Of a stretch of 64,000 nucleotides of DNA, positions 47,201 through 60,468 are shown piece by piece. The first letter of the stretch is position 1. Every line of letters begins with the position of its first letter. Location of the stretch: assembly GCA_020064725.1 (NCBI GenBank), contig JAGTWJ010000001.1:1178001-1242000 (forward strand), written 5' to 3'. A program made the translations under genes and the position numbers. A model generated the notes under the pieces. The model was not told the DNA's origin, ran no database searches, and was given only the letters and a program-made list of their open reading frames with translations. Origin of the DNA: Drechslerella dactyloides (Eukaryota > Ascomycota > Orbiliomycetes > Orbiliales > Orbiliaceae).

Positions 47201-50200
47201 ATATATCCAATTAGACCCACATTTGCTTTCGAATTTCTCCTGGTGGCCGATACAAATGTGCGCATTCAATCAAATATGCCTCACTCCGCGTGTCATATAC
47301 GTACATGTACACGCCCGGCAATGAAGTTCGGAGCTTGGATAACAGTGCTGGTGCAGTACGGCCTCAAGACTTGCCATCAATTCCTATACGGAGTAGAATG
47401 AGTTGACTTTATGCCAAAGCTAGAGCAAGTTGGTAGCTAAATTATAAACCTTAACTTAACGCCGAGAGAGGGTTCATAGCTGACGCGGGGGTTTACCTGG
47501 ATCCGATTGGCCGCCTTTGTGAGATGCAGGTGAGGTTCGGATGCATTTCAAGAGTGGTAACACGATCGAACCGTGCGCCTTGACGTCCGGCCGATGTGCA
47601 CGGTTGATTCCAGAACAGAGTTCGCGGAAAGCACTCACTCACTCACACACTCAATCACTCGCTCATCTCAAAATATATTTTCCGGCAGTTAAAATTTGGT
47701 ATACCACGGATATATTAACGTTGTGCGGTCGAGCACTTCAAGCGGCATATAATAAGATCAGACGACACCTATAGCATCACGTCTATGATCATCTACAACT
47801 CCATCGATTTTAACGATATTTTAATTTTCAAACATCGCGTACAATTGTTATAATATCATCAACTCACGATTTAAAGTTTGCAACGGTTCGGCCGAGTGCG
47901 GATTTATCGAACCACGCAGGCAGACTGTGTGATTCATAAGTAGTAGTATGCATATGAGAGCCACTGAAAATTGTGCACTTGAATGTGACAGCTTGAAAGG
48001 CAAAAAGGTGCGCAAGTGGGGCTCCGAAGGCAAAAGAGGCGTTCAGGTATCCGGTAACACAAAGATTCGATCCCAGGCAGCCCTCTCGGATTCCAAAGGA
48101 ACCGGAAGATACCGAATCGACTGGCGAGCAGGGTCGTGGAAGGGAAGAAGTAAGCTCCGCTAGCCGTCGGATCCCGTACACCGGTTGGAGTAAGCTCGCC
48201 GAGCTCCCGTCATTGAGAGCCGCATACTATTGTGAGGGGCCTAGCATGCTTATTGACGGACGCTCCGAAGGTTCGTATTCGGGGACTCGAAGTAGGTCGG
48301 CCCGTGAAAGGGGTGTTTGTGCCCCTCCATCCCACCCAGCTCCGAACTCGAGCTCGAGCTAGCCGAGAATGGAACACCAACCCGAAGAGCTCGTTTTGAT
48401 TTGCCTGCTTTTGCCTGATGCTTTTAAAGAATCCTTCGTGTCGAACGCCCTTGGCGGCAGTACCCGCGTCCGTCACTTCGATTGATCGACTGGCGTTTGG
48501 GTTAGATCGAAGAACCTTGACCCCTGCGAGAGAGGACAGGTAACGAGGAGATGTTAAGCGACGGCCCAATGCAATGGTGATCTGTAGGCACCGGGGCTAG
48601 TGGGATGGCTCTAAGCTTCCCCACAAGTGCTCACTCGAGAGCGGGAGGGACGATTGTCTCTGTTTCTGATATATGATTTGTGGAGTTACGATGTTGACGG
48701 GCATCCTGTTGGCTTTAGCTTGTGAATAGGTTGTGAAAGTATAAGTTATCTGGAATTCAACCCTGGAATGGCATCAATTCAAAAGGCGCAAGCAAGGCAG
48801 TTTTTGGTTTGCCACCGAGGTACATACGCCAGGTGATCTCCAAATTTGATAATAGAGTGATCAGCTCTGGCAAGTCTCTCTGTGTGGGGGCGTGCGCGCG
48901 CTCGGCCGACAATTCCATCGATTCCGCTTTTGGTTTCTTTGTCACCATCGTATGATATCTGAGATGAGAAATATCAAGTCAGGATTCGATGCATATTTCG
49001 TGAAACTCCATGACACCGTGCAACTCCACGCCGCACGTGAACGCACGTATGACATCTTTCATGTATCAAATGCCGAGAAGACTTGGCTTGTCGCAGCTCG
49101 GACCCCGGGCCCGCTTCGCGAAAGCCGGCCAAAAGGCGAGAAATCGATCACGACCTTCGCGAGACATAATTATAACTATAATTCCCAGACGTTATAATAA
49201 GGGTGAGGCCGGCACCGAGCGACCGCTAAATACAAAATTAGCTCTCTGATGGTGTCAAAACGTTACGGTGATATCATGGCGAGCGTGGCATGGGTATTAA
49301 TTACGTGAGCGAGTGGCCTGATGTTGAGTAGGCTGAGCATCGAGGTGATGACGAACTTCAATCTCGGGCAAATCCTCGCCAGCCACTAGAGCTTTTGGCG
49401 AACTTTAAAACGGAGAAATGAGTGGACGCTCAGTCGCGACAGTGCCTGTGATTGCCGTCGCTTGTTTCAGGGTCGTGAGGGACGGGTTTCGAGGTCGGTA
49501 TTTCGAGTCGGTAGAATCATATCAGACGGACCTGCGCCTGGAGATTGACCGTCACGGTAGCTAACGTTAAGCAGTCGACCCGTGACTTGGGAGGGAGACG
49601 GCGAATGCACTGGCCGAGCTCGGTCCGTCAGATGATCGAGCAGTCTTTGAGGTTGGTTGGCTGCAGTGGATGGGTGCCGTGATACTCAAGTTATCGATAG
49701 ACGCCGCTTAAGTAATACCGCACTACCATGCTGCAGCCACGAAATGCACCGTCCGCAAGCTGAGAGGCTCCCGTTCGCCATTTGTCACGGGATCACGACG
49801 CTCCCGACGCTGGCAGCTCACCGTGGCGCCGGCACGTGCTCGCGAGTTCGGCCGGCCCGGCAGCCTCCTCGGGAAGCCTCGGCCACATGGCCCCGCGGGT
49901 ACCCGGTCGGGCGTCGGGGAAGACCCAGGCGGAAGCCGGCGAGGCCCCAGCCACCTGCCCAGGAAGGCTATATCAACGGGCGATATAGCCTAGTAAATTT
50001 CGCTGCCTCAACGCACGAGTGCAGCTGCAAGACCACGAACCGAAATTTCAGACACAAGTTGGCTTAACCTGGATGCAGACGGCCTGCAATGCACAAAGTA
50101 CAGGTACACGGACGGTGAATGCACAGCTCCTGAATCATACTTTACATGACAACAGACAGACACGCTGTGGGCAAACAGATGTCCCAAGGAATACAAGCCC

Positions 50201-51126
50201 GAAAGCCAAGCGTCGTCGGCTTTGCTTCCCCGGCTGACCCCGAGCCTCTATCAACGAGGGTAATATGGGTGCATGTCAGCACATTCAATCACCAATATGA
50301 TCCTAGGTACTGGATACGAAGCACTCGTTCAGCTAGCATGCTGTACGATATGTTGACCGATATTTCCGAGCAGCGAATCAGCGATAGCGGAGGTTTTGGG
50401 TCATCCTTACGTTATCAAGTTGGCAGACGTGTCTGCGGCCTCGTAAATTTGTGACTTGACTTTTCATTGCTGGATCAAGGAAAGTTGATACCTGTTGGTC
50501 CCTGTCTAGCCTCGCTAGGTGAGGTTTCAGAAAACGTCGGCTCGAGAGATGTGTACATTAAGTAGTGCTTCCTATGCATCATGCAAGTTAAACAGAAAAA
50601 GGAAAAATTGGCAAAAACAAAGAAATGCCACCCTCATCCTCGAAAGAATACTGTGAAGGATCCTCATATACATGCAGCACGAAGAAGAAGAAGGCGGATA
50701 GACATCCCATCCAAGCCCTTACCGTCGGGAAGCTGGCGGGCTATATCGATACGCAGCGGATAGGAGCGAATGGGAATCAAAGATCCTTTCCACCAGTGAT
50801 GAGGAAGTGGGGATGAAAGAAAACAGGCGAAGGAGTCCAAAATATAGACGCGGAAGGGGAATATGAGTCAATCACAACCGAGCAAAGCATCAGCTAGAAG
50901 AATGTGATGTATGCCTATTTTTGAATTCATCGTGGAAAATGGCCACCCCAAGAACGCCTCATAAGATGCTAGACGAACGAACAAGACAAGCGTCGATGGT
51001 GTGACATAGCCGGTGGTAACAAAAGAAATATTAGCAGCGATGCGTTAAGAAGACCATTTGCAATGATAATTTTGATTCTTCCTGCGGTATCTCTTGAGCA
51101 GTCTCGACTGCGTCCAGTATTTTCGC
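44293..51126. other. 6.8-kb gene-poor region
   Basis: No spliced or unspliced frame here reads like a gene. The longest open frames (about 100-136 codons at 45570-45959, 48210-48569 and 49657-50067) lack family motifs and consistent codon use. AT-rich patches dominate until about 48 kb. A GC-rich patch spans roughly 49,760-49,960. A 15-nt motif GCGYCCCCGWGACCA occurs at 46398-46412, 46416-46430 and 46480-46494. CACTCA-type short repeats lie near 47,634-47,665. It could hold non-coding transcripts or old decayed elements; none can be supported. Confidence 0.5.
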
Positions 51127-52176
51127 CTAGGATCCAGTAGGAGCGTCATCGTCGAGAACAACGACGAGCTTCTGCCTCTTCGCGTACGGTCTGGTGGCCA
51201 AGACTGGCCGCTCTAACTCCTCAGCTGCCTTTCTCTTACTTGCTCTGGTCTGAGGAGGGCTCGTCAGCGCCTTCTTCTTGTTCGTAGCTTTCTTGGGGGT
51301 GACGGCGGCCGCGGTGGTTGCAGTCGAAGCATTGGTGCTTGCGGCCTTGACTTTGGTGTTGGTGCCGATCGATACGGATTTCTGGATCCCGATCTTCTGC
51401 TTCTTCGCCTTTGGCTCGGCTTTCCTCCTAGGTTGAGTCTCCGGGACCGCAGCAGCATCGTCGTCGTTATCTGCCTTTCTCTTCCTTCCTCTCGGCTTCG
51501 TAACAACAGCTGGGACATCTTGTGTCTCAACAGCATCAACGTTCTTTTGACGTCCAGCCTTCTTCTTTCCGGCTTGCTTTTCCTCTGCTTTCCTCTGCTT
51601 TTCTTCTCGTTTCTTCTTCTTCTCTTCTTCCTTCTTCCTCCTCTCCTCCTCTTTTCTCTCCTCCTTCTTCAACTTCTCAAGCTCTTTTTGTTTCTTAAGG
51701 ACCTCTTCTTTCTTCTTTTCGATTTCCTTCTCCTCCTTCGTCTTGACTCTTCGTTGCTTCTTGACGTGTGGACCTTTACGTCCCCAGACAGGAGGTTGGC
51801 AGAATTTAACATTGGCCTTATTCATGTTTGCCTTCTCTCTGTCCGTCAGATCTCTAATCCATTCGTGGTTGTTGGTAGATCCACCCGCCTCAATCCCCTG
51901 CAAGAGCTTGCAGCCAACGTCGTCCGGATAAGAGACCGTCCGTGGGCATTTACGCTCGCCATCGCAGAAGATTGGGAAAGTTTGGGTGATGACTGTTCGC
52001 TTTTGTGGCGAGCAGACCTTGCTGGATTTCTGGAATTGCTTGCATTTGCTGGTGACGCGGGCGGTTGGCGAATTGTCAGTGCAGCCAGCGTAGATGGCTG
52101 TAGCGTCAGGACCATCGGTTCGAGCCGGCTGGCCTTTGTGCCCGCAGGCGTACATGACTTCATAGTCTGTACACAT
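51127..52176 (-). CDS. Lys/Glu-rich, probably nuclear protein with Cys/His N-terminus
   Basis: A single-exon minus-strand gene of 349 residues. The first 135 residues carry many Cys and His (MCTDYEVMYACGHKG, YAGCTDN, SKCKQFQKSSKVC, PIFCDGERKCP, KFCQPPVWG), arranged so that one or two zinc-binding modules are plausible. Next is a long Lys/Glu coiled coil (about 140-200, EEKEIEKKKEEVLKKQKELEKL). The C-terminal half is basic, with PRGRKRKAD and TRASKRKAAEE resembling nuclear localisation signals, and ends LVVVLDDDAPTGS. I do not recognise a named family. Upstream, 52252-52325 looks like a 5' UTR intron (GTAATC...CTCTAG on the minus strand). The large plus-strand ORF over it (51433-52215) is an antisense artefact of Lys/Glu codons. 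Confidence 0.75.
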   Translation of the reverse strand: MCTDYEVMYACGHKGQPARTDGPDATAIYAGCTDNSPTARVTSKCKQFQKSSKVCSPQKRTVITQTFPIFCDGERKCPRTVSYPDDVGCKLLQGIEAGGSTNNHEWIRDLTDREKANMNKANVKFCQPPVWGRKGPHVKKQRRVKTKEEKEIEKKKEEVLKKQKELEKLKKEERKEEERRKKEEEKKKKREEKQRKAEEKQAGKKKAGRQKNVDAVETQDVPAVVTKPRGRKRKADNDDDAAAVPETQPRRKAEPKAKKQKIGIQKSVSIGTNTKVKAASTNASTATTAAAVTPKKATNKKKALTSPPQTRASKRKAAEELERPVLATRPYAKRQKLVVVLDDDAPTGS

Positions 52177-55100
52177 TGTTTCGAGACGGATAGAGCGATT
52201 GAGGGACCAGGTTAATTTTGTTACTGATGGATCAGGGAATGCCGTGTCGAGCTAGAGGGAGAGCTTGACAGATGGTTCAGTTAACATCTCCGTAAGTGTC
52301 CATCGTCAATTGAGGGTCGATTACCTGATATCTAATGTTCGTGTTTGCCTTAGGGATGGAGAAGGTGTAGATTGTCCCTAGAGAAGGGGTTCCTTTGTTT
52401 GCTCGTGAAATGGTGATGGGGACGGGGAGCTTTGCAGAAGCTGTGTGATGTGCTGATGCTACAGGAGCTTGTGATGAGCGGCTCTGATCTCAGAGGAGGG
52501 AAAAATTATTTGGGCGCGTGTGTCTGCTATAGATGTCTACGTTTGGATATCTAGGAAAATTCTGGAATCATGATTCGTGTTGAGCATATCACAGGTTTAT
52601 ACGTGAACAGCTGCCCAGTGAGTCTACTCTACTCTTTAATCCAATGAACTTGAAGCACAGAGAAGCTCAATTCTACTACCATGATATTAGATCTTCCAAA
52701 TATTGTTACGATTTACCTGACATCTGGGACTACAAGGAACAAATAAACCGAATCGCTGATAGGATTGCCGAAATTTAGCAATGGGTCATATTCAATCGAC
52801 GATAACCACCGTTCGAAAGCGCCGTGACGCTGAATGATTTCTTCAACGTTTGCTATTGGATTATAATAGATTCATGCGGACGAAGGACCATTACTCCTGC
52901 ATCTCGACAGCTTAATATTTTTAACCGGCGAGACAAACTTGATAGCGCCGGCGGAAAACCGAGCGAGGGGCACAAAATATCTCGCCATGGTCTCGTCGCT
53001 GTGACATGCAGCCGTATAGGGCAACCGGAGCATCGTCTTTAAGTGCATGGACCTATTAAGTAAACTTATAGCTTTGAGTTCCTTGCACGTAAGAGGTTAT
53101 TGAACGTCGAGGGCATAAATTATAACACCGGGGTGCAAAATATAAAATGTTTTGATATGCTCATAATCTATATTAGAACGAGAATTATATCGATTGTCAG
53201 TATTATCGCAATGTAGGTTTATGATGAAAACAATGATCGCAGTTCGATTTCGTGAGTTCCGGGTTACGTTTGTTGATATCGGTATACTGTCTACTAAATT
53301 CCATAGTTAACAGATGCTTTGGGCAACATGCCAACTCGTCTCGAGAGCGCCTTCTACGTTGAGTGGCACCGGGAGCTAGTTTCAAGCAAAAGCGGGATAA
53401 ACATATGCAGCCCACATCCGAGCGCACATTGTGATAAGCCTTGCATCGCATGGGAGCTGTCCATGTGCGGATATCATGGAAATACGTACCGTGGTGTGCG
53501 ACCCAAGCCATTGCAGCTGCACCCCACCTGGCTGGCCGGCCGGCCTCCTTGGTGCGTTGTCTGACGTTGGGCCGACTCATGAACACGCTTCCATGACACG
53601 AACACCACTCGCAAACCGCTCTGCTCCACTGCACTGCATGTCCATCAGTTGGCGATTTGGGTCTGGAATCAACCCGAGCAGACTGGCCGCATAAAGCCGG
53701 CACTTCAGCCGAGTGGCTTATGGCGTCAATCACCATCAATCAGCTCTAGTTCTCGACGGCAATACTTCTGTTCATCGCGCACCAGGAGCCTGCGTGGTCC
53801 GGACACCATCTCGGGCCATGCTGCAATTATTAGATGTTGGTTCAGGGAACTGACAGCTTTGGAGGCCTCAGGTCACAGTTACCGATGCACTTGCCGTGAG
53901 CGGCCAGCCTGAGCGAGCACCCTAGAGGGACGGCTCAGCCCTCTGCTCCAACGAGCTCGACCCTGGTATCTCCGGCCACGACGTGCATGTATCAGAAATG
54001 AGGTTTCACAAAGGCAACAGTGACCATGCGTCCTGGTATTACGTTACATATGTCCGGACGTTCAAGCGCCGTCACATCCAGAAAATATGAATGGGGGGCC
54101 TCGACAGGATGTCCTCCCGGATCTTGTTGAATACGAACTCGCTCAACGATCAACTTCCCGGCGCGAAAAGCTGGCGCCATGGCGTTCAACCACTGAAACG
54201 CCATGAGGTTTGCCTTTGACACAACCGTATAACCTGGCTCCACATGGCCCGCCGGTTGTGTTCACCTCGTTCGGGGCTCTTCAAGAACGCCAAAATAAAA
54301 ATATGAATAGACTGATTCAGCCTTGCGCGGATACGAAGCAAGATAATCTGCTCTGACGGGAGTCAGAGCCGAGTCGGTTATCGTCCATCTCAACCCTCTG
54401 GGGAATCCCCTTTTGAGTTGCACGATTTGGCTCAAATTTCAGATATATCGATATATCACAAAATCGAGTCCCTGCATAACGCACGCAGCGTCACACACAC
54501 GCGCGCCAGCCAATGGAGGGTGAGCACCTTTTCCCAGATCTCCATAGAATCCCTAGATCTCCGAGGCCGTTTTGGGGTTCGTCTAATATTTCCAATGTCT
54601 CGACGAGAAATATTTTACCGTGTTGGCGAAGGTTGCAGGTTGCAAGATGTTCTCTCTCTCTTTCGCATTCCTGAGCTGCAGACCCCGGCTAACTAGTTGC
54701 GCCCATGCCTTGCAGCAACAGCTCTGGGAAAGCAGGGCTTGCAGATCAGTTGGAGGGTGGTGTCATGCCGGGGGAATATGCAATGTCCGGCCTGCGCTGA
54801 GGTGCCGTGAAAAGCGCCCATTGGCTGAAGCCGACCAGGCCAATTTCAGCTCTGGAGGGCTGCGGGAGATACGATGCATGCTGCCAACAGCAGAGGCGGG
54901 CGTGCATAGTTGAGGGAGGCACCCCGCTCCCCAAGACGATCGTTCCGTGCGCTTGAAAATGTGATGCACCGTTCCCATTGGCTTCCACGCCGGCGGTGGT
55001 ACAACGACATAGCAGCAGCGCATGCACGAATATCACAGGCGGACACACGCCGCCCAGCACGCAGGATCACCTCCACGGACATCGTAACATGTCCGGAAGA

Positions 55101-58100
55101 CGGAATAGATGCATGCATACGTCCAGACGTGTTGGACGTTTGTGCTTGTCGTGCCCTCAAGTCCTACTGCAGGCATGCGCGGACAGGGGAGTCCGCCGTC
55201 AGGAAATTCGTCGAGGCGAGCGAGTTGGAAACAATCTTCCCGCTGTCTACACCCGTCGCTCGCTCGAGCATCTTGGCTGATGGCGTTTTATTCTGCCAGC
55301 CAGTTATTCCAGAAGAGGGAGGCGTTACCTGCAAGCTGCATGTCTCTGTGCGGTCGATTCCACTGGCTTGTCCTGGGCACTGTCGCCAATAACGGTTTTT
55401 TCTGGTCGATTTCCCAACACCCTTCGGAATCTGAAGTGTGGGGTCTCGGACTGCAGCCCGCCAACGGGCTTTCGAGATGGCCCCGTTCGGCTTGCTCTGA
55501 TTTGGCCACGAGAGGGGACAGCTTGGGCTTCCCTCATTTCGAGCAGTCACAGTTCTAACCAACCTGGGTCGGGATCGAGGAGCAGATCTGCACAGCGGCC
55601 GTTCTTCGCACCTTGAGCCACTTGCAGAGGCCTGATTCGAGGTATCCGTCCAGGATTGTCTTCCTAAAATGACGCTCATTTGGGCTTTGACTTTAGCCGG
55701 GCGAAAGATCCTGATTGTGGAGTCTGAGCTCGGTGGCCATCGTTTGCACGTGGGAACAACTGATTCTGCCTCCCGACGTTTCATCTCTCTTTGATTACCT
55801 TTCGAATAGACGCCTCTTGATGAGGCATAAAACTCTGGAATCAACATGGATACCCCCACGCCAGATGGATGGTAGAGGAACATGCAGCCAATATCATTTT
55901 CGATTGAAGCATATTGGAGCAGCGTAAATGTGATGAACGGATTGGCTGCCAGCCCGGAACGACTTCACGGACCCCGGCTCGGGGCTACCAAGTTATGCAT
56001 GTGCGAAGAAAGCTTCGATTCATCGGAACGAATCCGCTGATCCGCTCTCTGGTCGTCTGCGTTATCGCTAATTGTCCAGTATCCAGAAAGTGGATGGTCC
56101 GAGAGCCAACATTGAGCGAGCGTCTCGCTTTGATATTGTGGATTTGAGTCTGTTGGCGGCTTGGGGCATCCATGCATCGACATCCGGGCGCGCATCCGGG
56201 CGCGGTTGAGGGCCCTTGTCGGTCGCCTGCTGAGCACCCACACCTCACTTCACAGCAACACAAAACCCCTCATCTGCGATCTCGCGCAGCGCCGTTCTAT
56301 CTTGCCAAAGTCGGAAACTGAAAAACGGAAGCAACCCCACAGGTCTGGTTGCTTGGTTTTCTGGGTATCCGAGGTGAGGGAACTCCCGTGGGATCGCTCC
56401 AACTGACAGGTAAACGCCCTGCTAGCGTGCGTTTTCTCACACGTCCCAGAATTTTCTCGACGGATGTCACAGTTGACTCGTGCATTTATTATTCGTCGAT
56501 CTCAGTTGCAGTTCGAAAACTTTCCCACGCATGGAGGCTAGCTGCCTTTGATATGCCGCTGTCACTGGGACATCCTTGGGATGCGATACTAACCGCTTTG
56601 ATCTGCCGTTTTGTAGGCTGGACGGTAAGTTGATCTTCTACTGCTAATGAGCGCGATGCGCGTGGAGCTCTCAGACTTGCTAACGATGCATGAACGCTTA
56701 GTTGTATCACGCGCAGTCAGACAATAATATGCCTAACTCGGCCGCTTATACCCCCTTTCGAAGAGAGCGACTGGACATCCGTTGAATCGGTCCGATTGTG
56801 CAGCCAGCACATATGCGGCTTTGCTCCAGCGAGCTATCGTCCGAGCGTGAAGCGAGGGTTTCAAGATTGCGATCGCAGAACTCCAGTACCGGTGGCGCAA
56901 TGCTCGCCTGTGCCTTCAAACTATTCGTTGAGCAGTCCTGCTTGATCTACGAAGTATCAGGATGGAGATTAGGCCATGTCATCATTATATCGACGAAACA
57001 TTCTCCGGATCTTGCGGGCTCTCGCTTTTTGTAACATCTTCGCTCGCTCGCTACTGCTGGGGCATACCCGAGAGCTTGAAGTGACATCCGCAAAATGCTT
57101 CCGTTTGTCGTTGGCGAAGGTCCACGAGCCGCACTTGGCAGGTGCCCCTCATCTCGCCCCATGCAGGCCGTCACGCAGATTTCCCATCCCCGTTCACGCA
57201 GTCACATTTGAGACTTTGCCCTTTTCATATTCCTGAAGCCCGTTTGGGCCTCCCGATCTCACGTATGCTGTTCGTATTCGAATCGAAGGCTGATATCTGG
57301 AGTGCCAAGCTTTTCCCGATGCCAGCGAGCGAAAAGCTTGTCTTCTGCGGGACCATGGGTACCCGAGAAGTGTGTGTCCTTTGTCAGATTCTGATTCGAG
57401 GGGCGCCGACGCCTCCTTGTGGTCTCACGGGGACGCGTAACGTCCAGAGCCATCGCGAGCGATAAGATCCGTATCGCTTGGGAAAAAGTGGAGATTTCGG
57501 TTGCTGCCAGAGAGTTCAAGACAAGCTCGACCAGGCCGGGAAGCCGGGAAGTCTAGTCAGCCTGCCAGCCTGCCAACCTGCCAAATTGTCCGGTCCGTCA
57601 CTGTTACATATGTCGCAGCTTTGACTGCAACCAACAGACAACAGCTTGACGTTCGTGCGCGGCCCCTCTTCCCGCCCGCGATCCGTGCGAAAGACACTCC
57701 CGCCCATCTGTTTTTGTGGACCGTCAGTCAGTCGCATCCCGATTCTCGCCAGCCTACCGTCGGGCTGGGCGGGTGACCAGGAGCGAGCTTGTTTGTCGCA
57801 GAGGCATCCTGGCCTGGAGCTCGTCAGGTGGCCCCAGGGTTGCACCGTCTCGAGGCGCGAGGGAGTTCATCAGATCGAAAGGTGCTTGCGTGCCTAACTG
57901 CCTGCATGTTGCATCTTCCAGCCACAGATAGGATTGCATCTGCGATGTGAAGCGCGACCAGAAACGCATCTGGAATCTGCGCTCTCGCACACCCACTCGC
58001 GGTTTGAGTAGAGTTCAGCGAGAACAGGGAAATCACCTGAATTGCGACGCTGACCACTCATATTTGCCCCTCTCACCATCGGAGCCTCACCCCATCGACC

Positions 58101-58518
58101 TGGTCGGTCTGCCCATTGGCCGAACCCCAGAACCCGAGACTGGCCGCAGAACTGGCCGACCCCAGCCTAACCAAACCCGTCACTCTGCGTTGGCTTGGAC
58201 CCTCAGGATCCTGTTTTCCCTTTCTGCAAGTCAATCTGGGACAACTATCGGCAGATTATCAACTGCTCGCCATTGGCTGTCTGGCAGCGCCCATCCCTCG
58301 TCCCAAAAAACCCATCAACGACGGCAAGGCCCCAGCGACAAAGAGCAGGAGCGGAAGCACTCCAATCATGCTGGTCCCTCCGGAAAATGGGGACGAACAA
58401 TAAAACCCATGAACCAGGACGTAGGCTCGCTTTATCTGGGAGCCTATTGGGTAGTGGTGTGCGAACCCTGTTCTGCCGTCGAGGTCTGATCTGAATTGTT
58501 CGCTTTCGCGTTTTCCCC

Positions 58519-58546
58519 AATCCCATCCCATCCCATCCCATCCCAT
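58519..58546. repeat. CCCAT pentanucleotide microsatellite
   Basis: About five uninterrupted CCCAT units follow a related TTTTCCCCAAT. It is non-coding; length polymorphism between strains is likely. Confidence 0.85.
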
Positions 58547-58631
58547 CTGTGCCCCGGGTCATGTCGTGGGGCTCGCTCGCGCAAACCAGCCAATCGCGGC
58601 AAACGTGGAAAAAACTTCGCATGGGAAAAGT

Positions 58632-58653
58632 AAAAAAAAAAAAAAAAAAAAAA
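58632..58653. repeat. A22 homopolymer
   Basis: Twenty-two consecutive A on the plus strand, preceded by GGGAAAAGT. No adjacent coding frame or flanking duplication shows it to be a retroposon tail. Confidence 0.9.
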
Positions 58654-60468
58654 TTCATTCAATTCACAATAAAAACAAAAAACGAAAAGATCCGATAGGT
58701 GCATTTGTAAAAAATGCATGACTGGCTTTTGGAAAACACGGTCTTTTTTTTCTAACGACGAAGCACACAAATAGAATATGCGAAAGGTAAACGTCGTGGT
58801 TATCATGTAGTATTTTGGACAACGATCGTCACGCACACGAAGGCAAGTGGATACCACGTAGCCGAGGGATAGCCATGAAATTTTCTTTTCCTTCATGGGT
58901 TTTCGTCTGATTAAGTAAAGTACTGGGTACTCAGCTAACTACCTTGCTTTCTCCTATTCTATTTCCTCCCTTTATGACTGGTAGGGTGGGTGTTTTAGGG
59001 CTTCCTTCTTTGTGTAACACCGAGGAGGGACTTCGGCGCTACCTAGGCTGACATAGCATGCACGGGGGAAAAACCAATGGCGGCGGTTCGAAATAGGAGG
59101 TAAGAAAGTACGACGTACATGTATAGGGGAGGGCTTCAAGCAAGCAAGCTCGAGGGCGAGATTTCAGACGATGTGTAGAAGGAGAAAGTCTTAAGAAAAG
59201 GAGAAAGAGAAAAAATAAGAGCTGAGGATAGTTAAGATAAAACATCAACAAGATAGCTCGATATACGATCGCTTGCATGTGCCTTTGCGCAGTAGTTCCA
59301 ATCAAAGCTCTCCCGGATCCCGTTACCGCCACCCCATACGTTACCCTTAAGCATAATCTTGCTCCGGTCAAAGATTCCGTCCCATAGATCCTGCCTGCGT
59401 TTCCTTCCTTGCCGTGCGTCCGTCTTCCCATCGTCCGTCCAAATCCATTAAGGTCGTTGAGAGCGTAGAAGACTAGTATATATCAATCGAGGTAGAAAAC
59501 ACAAAAAAGAATCCATCGCACTATAACTCCATTAAAAAAATCAGACACAAAAAAGTATCACGAAAAAAAAAGGAGCTAGCATAGCCCTGAGAGAGAAAGG
59601 AAGAAGGAAATAAGTATTCCATCAAGAAGGGAAGAATGAAAGAAAAAGCTCAAAATCGCAACGTTGAATCGCAGGCGCAGTGAAAACGAAACGCAGAAAT
59701 GGACTTTTGAAGTAATATTCCAGAAGGAGAAAAAAATGATATTCGAAAAAAGGCGGGTCTCATATGGAACCCGTCGGTTTTTTCCAGCGTTTCCACTGCT
59801 TTTGCTCCTGTGATCGCAAAATACCAAGGGGATGGGACGAGACGGCGAGGAGATAGTTGAAGCGCGCTAGCAGCATCGACGACAAGACAGTTTCGGGGAA
59901 AACAGATATTCCTGCAAGGAGATTCGTTCAGAGTTCGTAAGAATGAAAAGCAACAGATCTGAATCCCACCAACAGAAAAGTAGCAGGGAGGAAGAAATGG
60001 GCGTGCAGGGAGAGAGTCGTGATGCCATGCGTAGAGTGCGATGCTGCGGAAAAATCTGCCCCGTCCCCCAGTGGATTGACGATGGAAAAACAACCAAGAA
60101 GAGAACAAAGAGAGAAATGTAGACTTCCTCATATGTAAACAGGAGGATAAAGTCAAATCCCGAATAGACAGCGGTGCCAAATGCCAAAATCCCAATGTCG
60201 ACGCAAAAGAATAAGGGCTAAAGAAACAGACAGAGATATTGGAGATAAGTAACATAGGAGGAAAAATCCATTGCTCATGTGGTAGGTGAGAAGGGACTTC
60301 AGCATTCACTTGAGTTTCTCATATCTTCAAGTCTGACTTTGAAGAGTCAAATCATCCTAGTTGTAGTGGATGGGTCCGTCATTATTCCAGCCGACAGAGG
60401 TGCAAGACCTCATCAGCATTGAAAGGCGTGGTGGTGGTAGACTGACAGTCCGCGCAAGAGGTTTAAAA

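Larger units (their letters stand above)
52177..60468. other. 8.3-kb gene-poor region
   Basis: About 52.8-53.3 kb is AT-rich; 53.4-58.6 kb is balanced in base composition with dozens of overlapping short frames on both strands and no recognisable protein. A CCCAT microsatellite and an A22 run sit at 58.5-58.65 kb. From about 58.9 to 60.35 kb the plus strand is purine-rich (so pyrimidine-rich in the sense of the minus-strand gene at 60469), consistent with a long 3' UTR or downstream flank of that gene; the minus-strand ORF 59650-60309 there is probably an artefact. No tRNA, rRNA or transposon was found. Confidence 0.5.

Noticed and set aside
51433..52215. 260-codon plus-strand ORF rich in Leu/Phe/Ser
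   Set aside because: Antisense of Lys/Glu codons of the minus-strand gene; the apparent membrane segments are artefacts.
53992..54243. 83-codon minus-strand ORF with balanced composition
   Set aside because: Looks mildly protein-like but has no extension, intron or recognisable motif; not enough to call.
58632..58653. A22 run as a retroposon tail
   Set aside because: No coding remnant upstream and no target-site duplication could be found by eye.
59650..60309. 219-codon minus-strand ORF rich in Phe/Ser/Leu
   Set aside because: Located in the pyrimidine-rich downstream flank; composition explains it and no family motif is visible.
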